From NCBI RefSeq assembly GCF_000372725.1, contig NW_005201176.1, positions 2,358 through 44,857 on the forward strand: a stretch of DNA of 42,500 nt, in the 5' to 3' direction. This document shows, piece by piece, positions 1 through 9,161 of the stretch. The notes under the pieces are model-generated. The model searched no databases, was not told the DNA's origin, and saw only the letters and a program-made list of their open reading frames with translations. Every line of letters begins with the position of its first letter. Positions within the stretch are counted from its first letter, which is position 1. A program made the translations under genes and the position numbers. Source of the DNA: Emiliania huxleyi CCMP1516. Taxonomy: Eukaryota > Haptophyta > Isochrysidales > Noelaerhabdaceae.

Positions 1-84
1 CCTCATTTCACCCGGCGTTTCGTGTCCTCGGGGTTTGGGCCACAGATCGCTGCAGCGGATTCGCGCCATCGATGTCGTCCTGAA

Positions 85-870
85 ATGAAGTTCGGCAAGA
101 CCTCAGACGGCCTCTACGAGGAGATCGGGGCGCCGGTGCCGGCGCTTCCCTACCGCCAATTCAAAAAGAAGCTTAAAATTCTGCGCATGGGCGCGTCCGG
201 CTTCCTTGCGGAGGGCGGCGGCAGCGTGCCTAGAAGCGGGGATATCGATCTGGCGTTTTGGTCCTTTGTATCGGGCTGGCTCGCGCGGCTTGACCGTCAG
301 TGGAAGACGGCGGTGCGCACGGTGCTGACACTCCGCGGTGAGGACGACCCCGCCCTCAGCGAGCGGGCGCAGGCGCTGCACGCTTGGGCAGAGCTGACGC
401 GGACGGGAGTGCGCAAGATTGTGAAGAAGGTCAACAAGCTGAAGGGGGAGGGAGACCTGCGCCTGCGGCCGGTCCTCGACTACGCCTTCACGCGCGGCTT
501 CCTGGGCTCGCAGCTCGAGATGATCTTCTCCACCGACAAGAGGCCAAGTTGCCCTGTCTGCCTCGAGGAGCGCGCCTTCCACCTCCTGCCGCTACCGCTC
601 TCTCTTCCTGGCCCTGTCACTCCCCCCCCCTCACCTGACCCGCCTCCCCCCCAGGCCCTCGACCCGGCCAGCCTCGCCCCCGTCGCGCCAGCAGAGTGCG
701 GGCACGCCATGTGCGCGCCTTGCTTTGCCCGCATCGCAGGAGCGGCGGCGGAGGCAGAGGAGGCGGTTCGGTGCCCGATCTGTCGGCGCCGTGTGCGGTC
801 ACCGGCCAAGCCGCTCACCGCGCCCCCACGTCGCTCGCCCCGGCTGCTGTCGCCGCCCGCGGAGGCCTGA
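85..870 (+). CDS. SPX-RING E3 ubiquitin ligase (NLA/BAH1-like)
   Basis: Likely ubiquitin ligase that senses inositol pyrophosphate/phosphate status. The ATG at 85 begins with MKFGK, the classic SPX start; the frame is open back to 22 but only through a GTG. Residues 1-140 are SPX: helix 1 carries YRQFKKKLK (22-30), and residues 111-118 read KIVKKVNK, whose lysine spacing matches the known inositol-phosphate pocket. A C3HC4 RING follows: CPVC at 156-159, then CGH-x2-C-x2-C and CPIC. About 38 Pro-rich residues sit between the first and second zinc ligand pairs; this could be a short retained intron ending at the CCCCCCCAG near 655. In plants this architecture (NLA) degrades phosphate and nitrate transporters. 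The 261-residue length is similar to or slightly below the plant proteins. The domain assignment is firm; the substrate is unknown. Confidence 0.8.
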   Translation: MKFGKTSDGLYEEIGAPVPALPYRQFKKKLKILRMGASGFLAEGGGSVPRSGDIDLAFWSFVSGWLARLDRQWKTAVRTVLTLRGEDDPALSERAQALHAWAELTRTGVRKIVKKVNKLKGEGDLRLRPVLDYAFTRGFLGSQLEMIFSTDKRPSCPVCLEERAFHLLPLPLSLPGPVTPPPSPDPPPPQALDPASLAPVAPAECGHAMCAPCFARIAGAAAEAEEAVRCPICRRRVRSPAKPLTAPPRRSPRLLSPPAEA

Positions 871-1576
871 GGCGCGTTTAGAAAGGCGCCGCTCGCTGCT
901 TTGTTTGATGCTGCGCCGCGCGTACGTTCTTGCCCAATCCTGCCGGTTCCGCAATCGTCCGGGGGAGGAGGCAGCGGGGAAGGGGGCTTGGGGGGCGGGG
1001 GCGGGGCATGTCTCCGCCCTCGATTGTGCGATCTTGAGAGCTTGGTATCTGTGGGTGACAGGCCGGGAGGGGGGAGCGGGAGGGGAGTTCGTTGCACAAA
1101 GGAGTTCGCCGAGCCGCGTTCGACGGCGGGTCTCGGACTGTGTCTGCGGTACGTGAGAGTGCGATACGTAGCCTCGTAGCTTTAGTGGAGCACATACTAC
1201 CAGCTACGGTAACTAGAGTGTGCACTAGCTGCTACCGCAGCGTCTGCCCGCCTCTCGCCCCTCGCGCCTCTAGCCCAGTCGGCTGCGCCCTCCCTCCCCA
1301 GGCCCCATGTGCCTGGAGGGTCCTACTCTCTCGCTCCCCGACCCCTAACTTACTAACTGTCGGGCCCTCCCGACTCGCCGGTGGTAGTTCGCACCAGAGG
1401 CGCCACCGCCTGCCCTGCACGCAATCCCTCGGCAGTAGGGCAGGATCGGTGGTTCGTAGCGCCCTGGTGGCGGGATGGCGCCGCTCGTCGGTAGGCTCTT
1501 TACGGATAGGCGTGGGCTGCTTTAATCCCGAGCATTGCGAGAAGCAAGTTCTGGCCGAGGAGGGGCCGGCCTGCCC
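871..1576. other. intergenic, no gene seen
   Basis: GC-rich spacer between the convergent SPX-RING gene and the minus-strand ORF at 1577. Open frames here are short, low-complexity and mutually overlapping. It has G/C runs (980-1010) and an AT-richer stretch near 1180-1230. No RNA gene or repeat array was recognised. Confidence 0.4.
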
Positions 1577-2053
1577 TCAGTCAAAGGAGAAGAATTGCCC
1601 CAGCAAACTGCTTATGCACGATGCCTTGTCCGCCTCTGCCATCCCTGCCACCACGCGGAGCGTCTCCACCGACCACCTCTCCATCACGTCTCGTGGCTCG
1701 TAGAGCTTAAAGCACCAGGTCAGCCGGCGAAGTCGCTCGGAGCTGCTGCCATCGGTTGAGACTCCTGTGGCGTCAAGGGCAGTGACGATCGTCTGGGTGG
1801 GGCACTCGCGAAGTCGCTGCTGGAAGGTCATCCGTGTTGTTAGCGTAGGTCGACGCGGCTCCACTGGCGGGGGGCGGATCACTCGGGGCCGCCGGATCGG
1901 CGTCTCTGGATGAGCGACCGCCAGGTTGGAGAGGAGGAAGGTTGGCAGATCCTCCTCGTCGACCGAGCACACCGAGGTCGGCGAGGAGGCTCCGAGCGAC
2001 GAGCACTCACTGCTGCTGCACCGCGACATGCCGCTGCGTATTCTCACTTGCAT
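1577..2053 (-). CDS. small hypothetical protein with SAP-like motif
   Basis: 158-residue ORF; a second Met at 2029 is an equally good start. The N-terminal half is Ser-rich and acidic (probably disordered). The middle is Pro/Arg-rich. Residues about 88-113 (L..TIVTALDATGVSTDGSSSERLRRL) have the spacing of a SAP DNA/RNA-binding helix-extended-helix. Two AT-rich boxes of the ATTCTTTTTCGAG type lie 80-150 bp upstream (2134-2146, 2186-2200), as in other genes here. No family is assigned with confidence; it may be one exon of a larger gene. Confidence 0.4.
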   Translation of the reverse strand: MQVRIRSGMSRCSSSECSSLGASSPTSVCSVDEEDLPTFLLSNLAVAHPETPIRRPRVIRPPPVEPRRPTLTTRMTFQQRLRECPTQTIVTALDATGVSTDGSSSERLRRLTWCFKLYEPRDVMERWSVETLRVVAGMAEADKASCISSLLGQFFSFD

Positions 2054-2133
2054 GCTGTTTGTGGACTGTGCTGCTCGTCGTTTGATGCCGACGGCATCAA
2101 GCCAGCCAGCCAGCTGAAGTCCGTTTTGTTTTT

Positions 2134-2200
2134 ATTCTTTTTCGAGTGTCGAGCCTGTGTCCTGTGAGAGAGAGTTGTTTTGTTTAAATTCTTTTTCGAG
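2134..2200 (-). promoter_or_regulatory. duplicated AT-rich box upstream of the 1577-2053 ORF
   Basis: Two copies of TTTTxTTxAxATTCTTTTTCGAG-like sequence, at 2134-2146 and 2186-2200. Read on the gene strand each is CTCGAAAAAGAAT followed by A/T. They stand out in GC-rich DNA and resemble boxes near other starts in the window. Promoter or 5' UTR role is inferred from position only. Confidence 0.35.
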
Positions 2201-2354
2201 AGAGGTATTGAATGCTTTTCCCCCTTTCTTCGTTGAATTATTCCTCCCTTCCTTACGGCAACACTGAACCGTCGCGGGCTACATCGCGGAAGCGACTGGC
2301 CTTGAGTTGACGTGAGTGAGACATCGCGGACCTGATGCTGCCACAGTTAGTTAG

Positions 2355-4400
2355 TTGGTATACAAGCCGGCAGAGGCCGCCTCCTCGCCGGCCGACGTCC
2401 AAGACCCGTTCCTCAGATTTTTGCAGTCGCGCTTGCGTGACACGCGTAATCTGTTCGCGCACGTTGCGACCCGGCAGCGCACGCGCGGATCTTTCCAGCC
2501 GGGCAAGGAGGCCACCGAGGAGCCTGCACGCACCGAGAGGCTCCTCTCGCGACCGCTCGCCCTGCTACGTGCACGCGATTCGGACGCGCTGGATCAGCTC
2601 CAGCCCCTTCTCGGCGACGGCCGCGGCAACCGCCTTGCCTACGTCTCGTACAACATCCTCACCCTGACGGTCAATATTACGCTAGGAATCATCGCCGGGG
2701 CAGTCTAAAGATATAAGGGCCTCGCGTTGTCCGCCGTTTATCCCCGTGACCTGCGCAATTCGTGATACCGAGGAGTCTCGAGCTTCAGCTGGTCCTACCA
2801 TCATGCCGCTCTCGGAACCGCAGCGGCGCGAGCGCCGCGCCGCGCAGCGCGCTGCCGAGGCTCAGGACGCGGCTCGCGGGCAGCGCAACCGCCCGGCGCC
2901 GAGCCGGTGCTAGGCCGCCTCCGCTGCGCCTGCTTCCTTGCGCGCCGCTGGACGTCGGCCGAGAAGACCGCTTCCCTCTGGGGACCCGACTCCGCGAAGA
3001 TCGCGCGCGCGTCGTGAGTGGCGGCGCGCGCGCGATCTCCGTTCCCGGCCACGCCGGTCGCAGTGGCATGGGCTCCCAGGCTCAAAAGCGCTCCCGTCAA
3101 CAGCGAGCGAGCGCCGCCGCTGCTCCTCCTCCCGCCGCCGCTCCGCTCACCGAGACAAACTCGGTGCCGCCGTTCTTGCCGCCGCCGCCACCGCCGCCGC
3201 CTCGCCCCTCGCCTCCGTCACCGCCGCCCTCCATCTCGCGGCGGCGTCCCTCTGATGGCGCGGGCGCCTCGCTCACGGGCGCCTCGCCGCCCCCCCCCCC
3301 CTTCTCGCGCCGCTCCGCTCGAGCGTGGCCGCCGCCTCCCCTGTCAATCCCGCCGCCTCCCCTGTCATCCCGCCGCCCGCACCACCGCCGCCACCGCCTC
3401 GCGCCTCGCCGCCGCCGCCACCGACCGCCCTCTCCCCTACGCCGCTGAGCGCGCCGCGGTGCAGGGGGCGAGCCCCCGCTGCGCAGCCTCACCGCAGTGC
3501 ACTGCGCTCTCCGCGCCCCTGACGATTAGTTGGTGTTGCACAGCATGGAGCTCGGCGAGCGTTTAGCGAGCCCCTCAGCTAGTTACAGATAAGACCGACG
3601 TTGCCCGAGCGACCATCGCGATCAAGATCAGCTTTGCGGCATGGCTGATTCTTCTCTCGCCGATGAAGGACCGGCTTACGTGCTGGGTAAACGCGATCCA
3701 GTTTCTTTTGGAGGGCATCGCTGCCTCGATAGCGCTCAGCGAGACTGCCTCCGCCGCCGCAAGCGCCCATTGCGCCGCTTCCAGCCAGGCGGGGCCAGCC
3801 TTCTACACCGGGATCGCGGCCGTACTTGTCCCGATCCTGCTGCTGCTGTACGACTCGCTGTGTTTGTCAAGGTCTACCTCATCTTCCAAGGGGACAAAGA
3901 AGGTGACGCTCGGACGCGCAGTGGTCCATCATCATCTTTGGCACTTTCCTCAAGTTGGTCAAGGGGGTGAGGGGCCTCCCGTCATCCCGACGACACCTCC
4001 CCGGAACCCTAGCCCTCACGACATCCTCCCCGGCCCTTGCCCTCACGGCGACCTCCCCCGACCGGTCCAACATTCTCACGTGCAATCCAAACCACTCTGG
4101 CGTCCTGTCACGCAGGTGCTGGTGGTCATGGGCGCAGAGCCTCTGTGGCCTAAACGGCTCGACCGGATCATGAACACCTCCAAGCAGCTCGCCGGTACGG
4201 GTTTGGTGGTTCACGCCGACCTGAAGACCTTCACCAAGAAGAGCGTCACCCCTCGGCTTGCCTTTGCCTTTCGCCGTCGTAGAAGCGGCGAGCAATCTGG
4301 GACTGTCAGCGACGTGCCTGAGAACGACTCTGGCGAGATCGAGCGGACCCCGCGTGCGGCCTCGCCGGAGTCTTCAACCGAGATCAGCCTCCGCCTCTGA
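2355..4400 (+). CDS. fragmentary multi-pass membrane protein gene (several exons)
   Basis: Several coding-looking blocks in order suggest one split gene; no family recognised. Block A (about 2355-2699) encodes a soluble part ending in a hydrophobic stretch (YNILTLTVNITLGIIAG) before a GC or GT donor. A possible block near 2803-3013 ends at a good GTGAGT donor. Block C (3589 to about 3870, acceptor ACAG) has three hydrophobic segments: KISFAAWLILL, AIQFLLEGIAASIAL and YTGIAAVLVPILLLLY. Block D (about 3922-3966) encodes WSIIIFGTFLKLVKG before GTGAGG. The last exon (4116-4400) has a basic/Ser-rich tail and a stop. Between C and D the natural reading changes frame twice within about 60 bp (VFVKVYLIFQGDKE sits in a third frame), so there may be tiny introns, sequencing errors or gene decay. 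The true start is not established. Confidence 0.4.
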
Positions 4401-5180
4401 CGAGGTGACGTCGGAGCGTGAGAGACGCTCCTTCGCTCGGCAATCACGACTCTAGTCTCTACACGTACGCTCGGGGCGCAGCCTCGCCAGCGGGATGCGC
4501 CCATCGCTGCCCAGCCCCGCGAGGAGCCTGCTGCGTGGCCCGCTCCACTGACCACTCGCACATGACCTGCGGCTGCGCGCAGTGCGGCGTTGCACACGCT
4601 CTCCAGTCTCCACCGGCGGTGCCGCACCGGCACCGCGGCACCGGATGTCAAAATATGTGAATCTGACTGTAAGATCGACTTTTCCTACGAATTCCTACGA
4701 CCGAGGTGTCGATCGTACCGTACACGCGCGTGTGGAAGTGGCGTGCTGTATTGTACACGCACATCCTTCCCGCAAAGCTTCTCAGCCTCGCACGAGAGCT
4801 TCTCAGCCGACCATGCCCTTCACGCTTGCCTCGTACGGGTTCTCGTCGTAGCCGGGCCCATTCTCGAAGTCGGTCACGAGGTGCGGCTCCTAAGAGGGGC
4901 ACCGCGCGGAAGTGAGATGTGGGTCCTGACGCGCGCCGACTCCGGCCGCGAGGGGAGCGGTGCCGCATGCCCGTACATTTGCTCCTACGGGATCAACGCG
5001 ATCTATCCCTTGCGCAGCTCCGAGTTCCAACTCAGTCCCTCGGCGGCATCCTGAGAGAGACGGGGGGCAGAGTGGGTGAGAGCTGTGGCGGGGACCGCGG
5101 GTGTGTCGCTGCGAGACTGCGGGTGGCTGGACAGCCGGAGGCCGTGGGAGGGAAGCGATGGGCGGGTCCGCTTGAGCTTT
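4401..5180. other. spacer, possible uncalled exons
   Basis: No complete gene found. A + strand frame at about 4840-5030 (GPILEVGHEVRLL...) and another at 5170-5245 (RWADLVVLELKDDGVAIG) look coding-like and may be exons of an unidentified + gene, but no start, stop or domain could be tied together. Confidence 0.25.
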
Positions 5181-5840
5181 TCACCACACACTCGATGGGC
5201 AGACCTGGTGGTGCTCGAGTTGAAGGACGACGGGGTCGCTATTGGCGCGGCCTGTGCCCGTCGTCCCAATCTCGCAGCACGGTGGCGCCCGGAGGGCCCA
5301 GGGGACACCACTCGCGCTGTTGACAAAGGAGAGGCCCCAGGTGGTGCAAGGCATGCACGCGGGAGGCGTGCGCTGCGTGAGCGTCCTCTTCCAGCACTCG
5401 ATGTCTGTGCAAAACTCGATGGTCGAGGCGGACTCGGGAAAGGTCGCGCTCGCGCAGGCGGGGTTGCGCGCGATCATTACCGGCGTGACGCACGGCATCG
5501 GCCCCGACGTGGGCATGGAGCTGCCACCACCACCAAACCGTCGGCCTGGCGGCGGCGGCGGCGCCGGAGGAGGAGCGGTGTATCGTTCGGTGCATCCGTT
5601 GGTGTGGTAGTTGTTGTGGCAGAAGACCATCTGCTCGGACTCGGGCTCGGAGGTGCACGGACGGATGTGCCAGTTGTTGTGGCAGAAGTGCATTTGCTTT
5701 GCGGCGGCGAGCGCCTGCCGCAGCTCGTCGACCGCACGCGGCGTGTGGAGAGTGAGGAGGAAGAGGCAGAGAAGGCCAAAAACCGTGCGGGTTGCACGCA
5801 GCCGGTTGTTGCGGCGCTGTGGTGCGTTCGCCTCAATCAT
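5181..5840 (-). CDS. secreted Cys-rich protein with duplicated FCHNN motif
   Basis: 219-residue ORF. A short basic leader is followed by a hydrophobic core (TVFGLLCLFLLTL) and a small-residue region, a good signal peptide. The mature part has two copies of a short motif, MHFCHNNWHIRPC and MVFCHNNYHTNGC, 24 residues apart. A Pro-rich linker then leads to a region with eight further Cys in CxxC/CC arrangements. Upstream (5904-6045) are two AAAAGAATTTT boxes and an element shared with the bL9-like gene at 30.1 kb. No known family recognised. Caution: a + strand frame over 5320-5530 also looks codon-biased, so the C-terminal half is less certain than the first 90 residues. Confidence 0.45.
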   Translation of the reverse strand: MIEANAPQRRNNRLRATRTVFGLLCLFLLTLHTPRAVDELRQALAAAKQMHFCHNNWHIRPCTSEPESEQMVFCHNNYHTNGCTERYTAPPPAPPPPPGRRFGGGGSSMPTSGPMPCVTPVMIARNPACASATFPESASTIEFCTDIECWKRTLTQRTPPACMPCTTWGLSFVNSASGVPWALRAPPCCEIGTTGTGRANSDPVVLQLEHHQVCPSSVW

Positions 5841-5903
5841 CTGGGAAGAGAGGAGCTCAACTCAACAACAGAATGCAGGGGAGGGGATTGCCGTCGGCCT
5901 GAT

Positions 5904-6000
5904 AAAAGAATTTTGCGAAGAAGGAGTTCGCACGACCTTCCTCAGAAGCCGTCGCCCGCACCCACACCACCATTCCCACTCGTGATAAAAGAATTTTACA
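5904..6000 (-). promoter_or_regulatory. two AAAAGAATTTT boxes upstream of the 5.8-kb secreted gene
   Basis: AAAAGAATTTTGCG at 5904-5917 and AAAAGAATTTTACA at 5987-6000 on the + strand. On the gene strand they read CGCAAAATTCTTTT and TGTAAAATTCTTTT, the same orientation as the box in front of the exostosin gene. Distance to the ATG at 5840 is 64-160 bp. Confidence 0.35.
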
Positions 6001-6006
6001 ACAAAA

Positions 6007-6045
6007 CTCCCTCGCACAACACTGGGCACGGGACTGGCGCGCACT
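6007..6045 (-). repeat. upstream element shared with the 30.1-kb gene, copy 1
   Basis: CTCCCTCGCACA..CA..CTGGGCACGGGACTGGCGCGCACT is present here and at 30147-30191, each time upstream of a minus-strand gene whose product starts with a signal peptide. The two copies differ only by a few bases and a short internal insertion. Could be a promoter/5' UTR cassette or a piece of a mobile repeat. Confidence 0.5.
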
Positions 6046-6516
6046 ATTTTCGCTACGTCGGCGAGAGCCACCACGCGCCCAAGACCCTCGCGTGAGCCGA
6101 CTCCTGTGCGAGGAGGCGGCCCGGTCTCTTCCTTGACGTGAGCAAAGGCGAATGCAGCTACGCTGTGCGAGGATGAGGTGCAGGGGCGAGGGGGTCGGGG
6201 GGGGGGGGGGGCTCTCGGTCGGCGAGGCCCGTCCGCGCCGCCAGCTGACAGCGAGGGTGGTCTCGATGCATGTCTACGGTGTCGCGGGAGAGCCTGGCTG
6301 ACTGCTGTCCTGGCTCCAGCGCGCGGAGAGAATGGCTAGCCACACGGATACCGACTTAGGAGTGGGTCCCCGCGAGCTCTCTCGTATCTCGGATCCTCGG
6401 ATGATCCCGAACCCCTCTGAGCTCTGACCTCTGTCGCTGCGGGGACCTCCGTCTATTTACAGTTACAAAAGAGTCACAAGACTTGCTTTTGTAACGGAAT
6501 GAATAAAGTATGGGCG

Positions 6517-8724
6517 TCATCCCGCGGGAGGCTCCCAGACACAGTCCTCCGGCTGTGGGAAGCCCCTCGCCGCGAGGCCCAGCAGGTAGCTAAAGGCGGC
6601 CCAGTCGATGTCGCCCTTGAGCGGGCTAGGCGGCGGGTGGTCGGGGGGGAAGAAGAGCCATCCCGGCACCGTTGGCGCGCAGAGGCACGGGAAGAGGAAG
6701 CAGGCGCGCATCCACACAAAGCCGAGTAGGATCGTGCCCGTGGTGAGGACCTGGATGCAGCGGACGAGCGGGCCGGTGTGCGGCGGGCAGACCGCCTGGC
6801 CGGCGAAGCAGTACGAGTAGCCCTGGAAGAAGGCGCAGTAGATCAGCCACAGGGTGGGAACGATCCAGAGGTACAGGAAGGTGAGCTTCCACTTCATCAT
6901 CACACCCATCAGGAACATGAAGAGCCAGAGGGTCCACAGGTAGAGGAACATGGCGGAGCGGCACTCGAGCGCCGCGCGCTTCCCCAGCACCATCACCGTC
7001 GTCGCTTTTTGCGTGTCCGCCTTGAGGCAGAGGAGGAACATTGCAAAGTCGAGCCCATACTGCGAGATGTTCTTGAAGACGATGTCGAAGAGCACGTACA
7101 GCTTGGCGATGTTCTCGAGCGAGAACTCGAAGTACATTTGGACAGCGATCGGGCAGAGGAAGGGCAGGTAGGCCGGGATGATCACGGTCCAGATCTCGGT
7201 GAGGATCGTCCAGTAGGCGAGAGTGCAGTAGGCGTACGTGCCAGCCTCGGGGCGGCTCGCCAGCGAGCGCAGCATCACGCGCAGCTGGTACAGGCCCGCG
7301 TAGTAGTTCTCCGTCAGCTTGTTGCCGTTGGAGACGAACGCGACGACGTAAAAGGGGAAGACCTGGCGACAGGTGGCCTGGTCAGGGGCGGGGGCGGGGG
7401 CGGGGCCGGGGCCGGGGCCGGGGCCGGGGGTGGGGGCGGGGGCGAGGGTGGGGCCGGGGGCGGGGGCGGGGGCGGCGCCGTGAAGATGAGGAACATGCAG
7501 ATGCGCGTCGAGAGCGGCGTCGGGTGCGTGGCGTAGTCGACCCAGAAGGTGATCTTGTCGGGCACCTTTGCGATGAAGTCCTTGACGATAAGCCCCTCGA
7601 GCAGGCCCCAGAGGAAGATGCAGAGGACGGTCATCCAGAGGGTCGCGATCGCCTGCACGTTGGAGAAGTAGAAGAACCAGCTGGCAGAGGGAGGGAGGCG
7701 AGACGGTGAGCTCGAGATGGCGAGACGGTGAGCTCGAGATGGCGAGTCGGTGGCCGGAGAGGAGAGGAGAGGCGAGGCGAGGCGAGGCGAGGAAACGGCA
7801 CAAATCGCGGGCGAGGACGGGCGAGGAGAGCAGGCGAGGAGAGGCGAGGCGAGGCGAGAGCGGCCGGCTCACCACTGCTGCGTCACCGGCCACGAGCATC
7901 GACAGCCGAGCCAGGGCACCCACACGTCTGAGCGCGGCTGGGCCAGCCACGGGACCATCGTCGGGCGCGGCGCGTTCTTCTGCGTCGCGTCGTCGCCTTC
8001 GTCCCAGAGAGCGAAGAAGGGCAGCGCCTGAGGTGCCTCCCCGGCTGCATGGCCCGTGATGTTGATGAGCGCCCAGTCGGTGCCCCAGCGGCTGATCGAG
8101 AGCCAGAGACCGTACTGCGAGGGGCGGGTCTGGGGTCAAAGGAGGGAGCTAGGCGTGCTTGGCGCGACTCTACTGCTGAGTGATTGCACCGCAAGGAGGG
8201 CAGCTAGGCGTGCTTGGCGCGACTCTACTGCTGAGTGATTGCACCGCAAGGAGGGCAGCTAGGCGTGCTTGGCGCGACTCTACTTGCACCTGCGGGAACT
8301 CTGACACATTGAAGGTAGTGTACAGGTCCTTGTGCTCCTTGACGAACGCCTGTGCCTCGCTGGAAAGGAGCATGTTGGGAAGCATCTCAGACGACGTCGG
8401 CGGCGCATAGCCGGCACCAAGACCGCCAATCAGCCACGGCGTGGCGCCAGGAGAGAACTGCGCCTGCTCCATGCCCAGCAGCCGCTCCATCTCTTCGGCG
8501 ACCTTGTCCGCGTCGAAGGTGGGTGCAGTGGTCATCGTCGATGGCAGCAACGAAGGGTCGGTCAAGGTGGCAGCAAGCCGTATGTCGAGAGCGGCTTTGC
8601 GTAACGCCTCCAGCTCAGTCTTGGCGGCGTCGAGCTCCGTCTTGGCTCTCTCGTAACTGCTCTCGTATGCCGACCCCGCCTCCTCTTTGGAGTCCTGGTA
8701 CGTCGGAGGAAGCTCCAAGGCCAT
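6517..8724 (-). CDS. multi-pass membrane protein, 574 aa, four exons
   Basis: Minus-strand exons 8724-8290, 8114-7873, 7680-7479 and 7362-6517 join without a frame break to 574 residues. Introns: 8115-8289 (GT-AG), 7681-7872 (GTGAGC..CCAG) and 7363-7478 (GC-AG, filled with GGGGCC-type repeats). The N-terminal 145 residues are soluble with a short coiled coil (YERAKTELDAAKTELEALRK). An extracytoplasmic-looking Trp/Cys-rich segment follows. From about residue 230 there are roughly eight hydrophobic helices (LWMTVLCIFLWGLLEGLI, YFEFSLENIAKLYVLF, MFLYLWTLWLFMFLMGV, FLYLWIVPTLWLIYCAFF and others). The gene-strand box CACAAAAAGAATTTCGCG lies at 8850-8867, upstream of the ATG. I do not recognise the family; it could be a receptor, a channel or a transporter. 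Confidence 0.65.
8138..8289. repeat. 55-bp tandem repeat inside an intron
   Basis: About 2.7 copies of a 55-bp unit (AGGAGGGCAGCTAGGCGTGC.....GATTGCACCGCA) fill most of intron 1 of the membrane-protein gene. The copy boundaries fall at about 8194 and 8249, and the last partial copy runs to the splice donor. Confidence 0.85.
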
Positions 8725-8849
8725 CGACGCAGCTGGCTGGCTTGTGGTGAAGGTGGTGAAATGCGGCTGGGGGCAGCTTCCAGTCCTTGCGAGGCTGGTT
8801 GAGCCCGCGGCCTTCGTCCCGTCGGCCCCGCTGTCTTTGACCGCAAAAT

Positions 8850-8867
8850 CGCGAAATTCTTTTTGTG
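8850..8867 (-). promoter_or_regulatory. AT-rich box upstream of the four-exon membrane gene
   Basis: CGCGAAATTCTTTTTGTG on the + strand; on the gene strand CACAAAAAGAATTTCGCG, about 125 bp upstream of the ATG at 8724. Same box and orientation as in front of the ankyrin gene (20551). A related sequence TTTTTTTGTGCTAAAATA occurs at about 17712. Confidence 0.35.
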
Positions 8868-9161
8868 CTAGAATAAAAGAAGAGACTCGCGCATGCACAG
8901 ATGCACTCGGAGAGTGAGCTGTGAGACAGACCAACCTCTCACCGACGCGTACCAACCGGCCAGGTCGTTTTCTCATTGCACTCGCCTCACTCGGCGCCTC
9001 AGCACACCACCATCACCCTTGGCTTAATAAAAATCTCTCTCCCTTGGCAGCACAAAGCCGCGCCACACGTCAGCCAGCTCTGGAGCCGCTCCCTCGCGGC
9101 CCTCGAAGCGCTCTCGTCCCACGCGATCGGACTGTCGAAAAAAAATAGTTTGCACTCGCCG

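Noticed and set aside
2762..3566. Long Arg/Pro/Ser-rich + frames at 2.8-3.6 kb
   Set aside because: All three frames and the reverse strand are open because of GC-rich low complexity; probably an intron of the membrane gene with at most one short exon.
5076..6095. 339-residue + frame opposite the secreted Cys-rich gene
   Set aside because: Changes character along its length and ends in low-complexity Arg runs; only a subsegment looks coding, noted as a caution instead of a gene.
7363..7478. GGGGCC-type tract as a G-quadruplex regulatory element
   Set aside because: It sits within an intron and is simple low-complexity sequence; a role cannot be argued from sequence alone.
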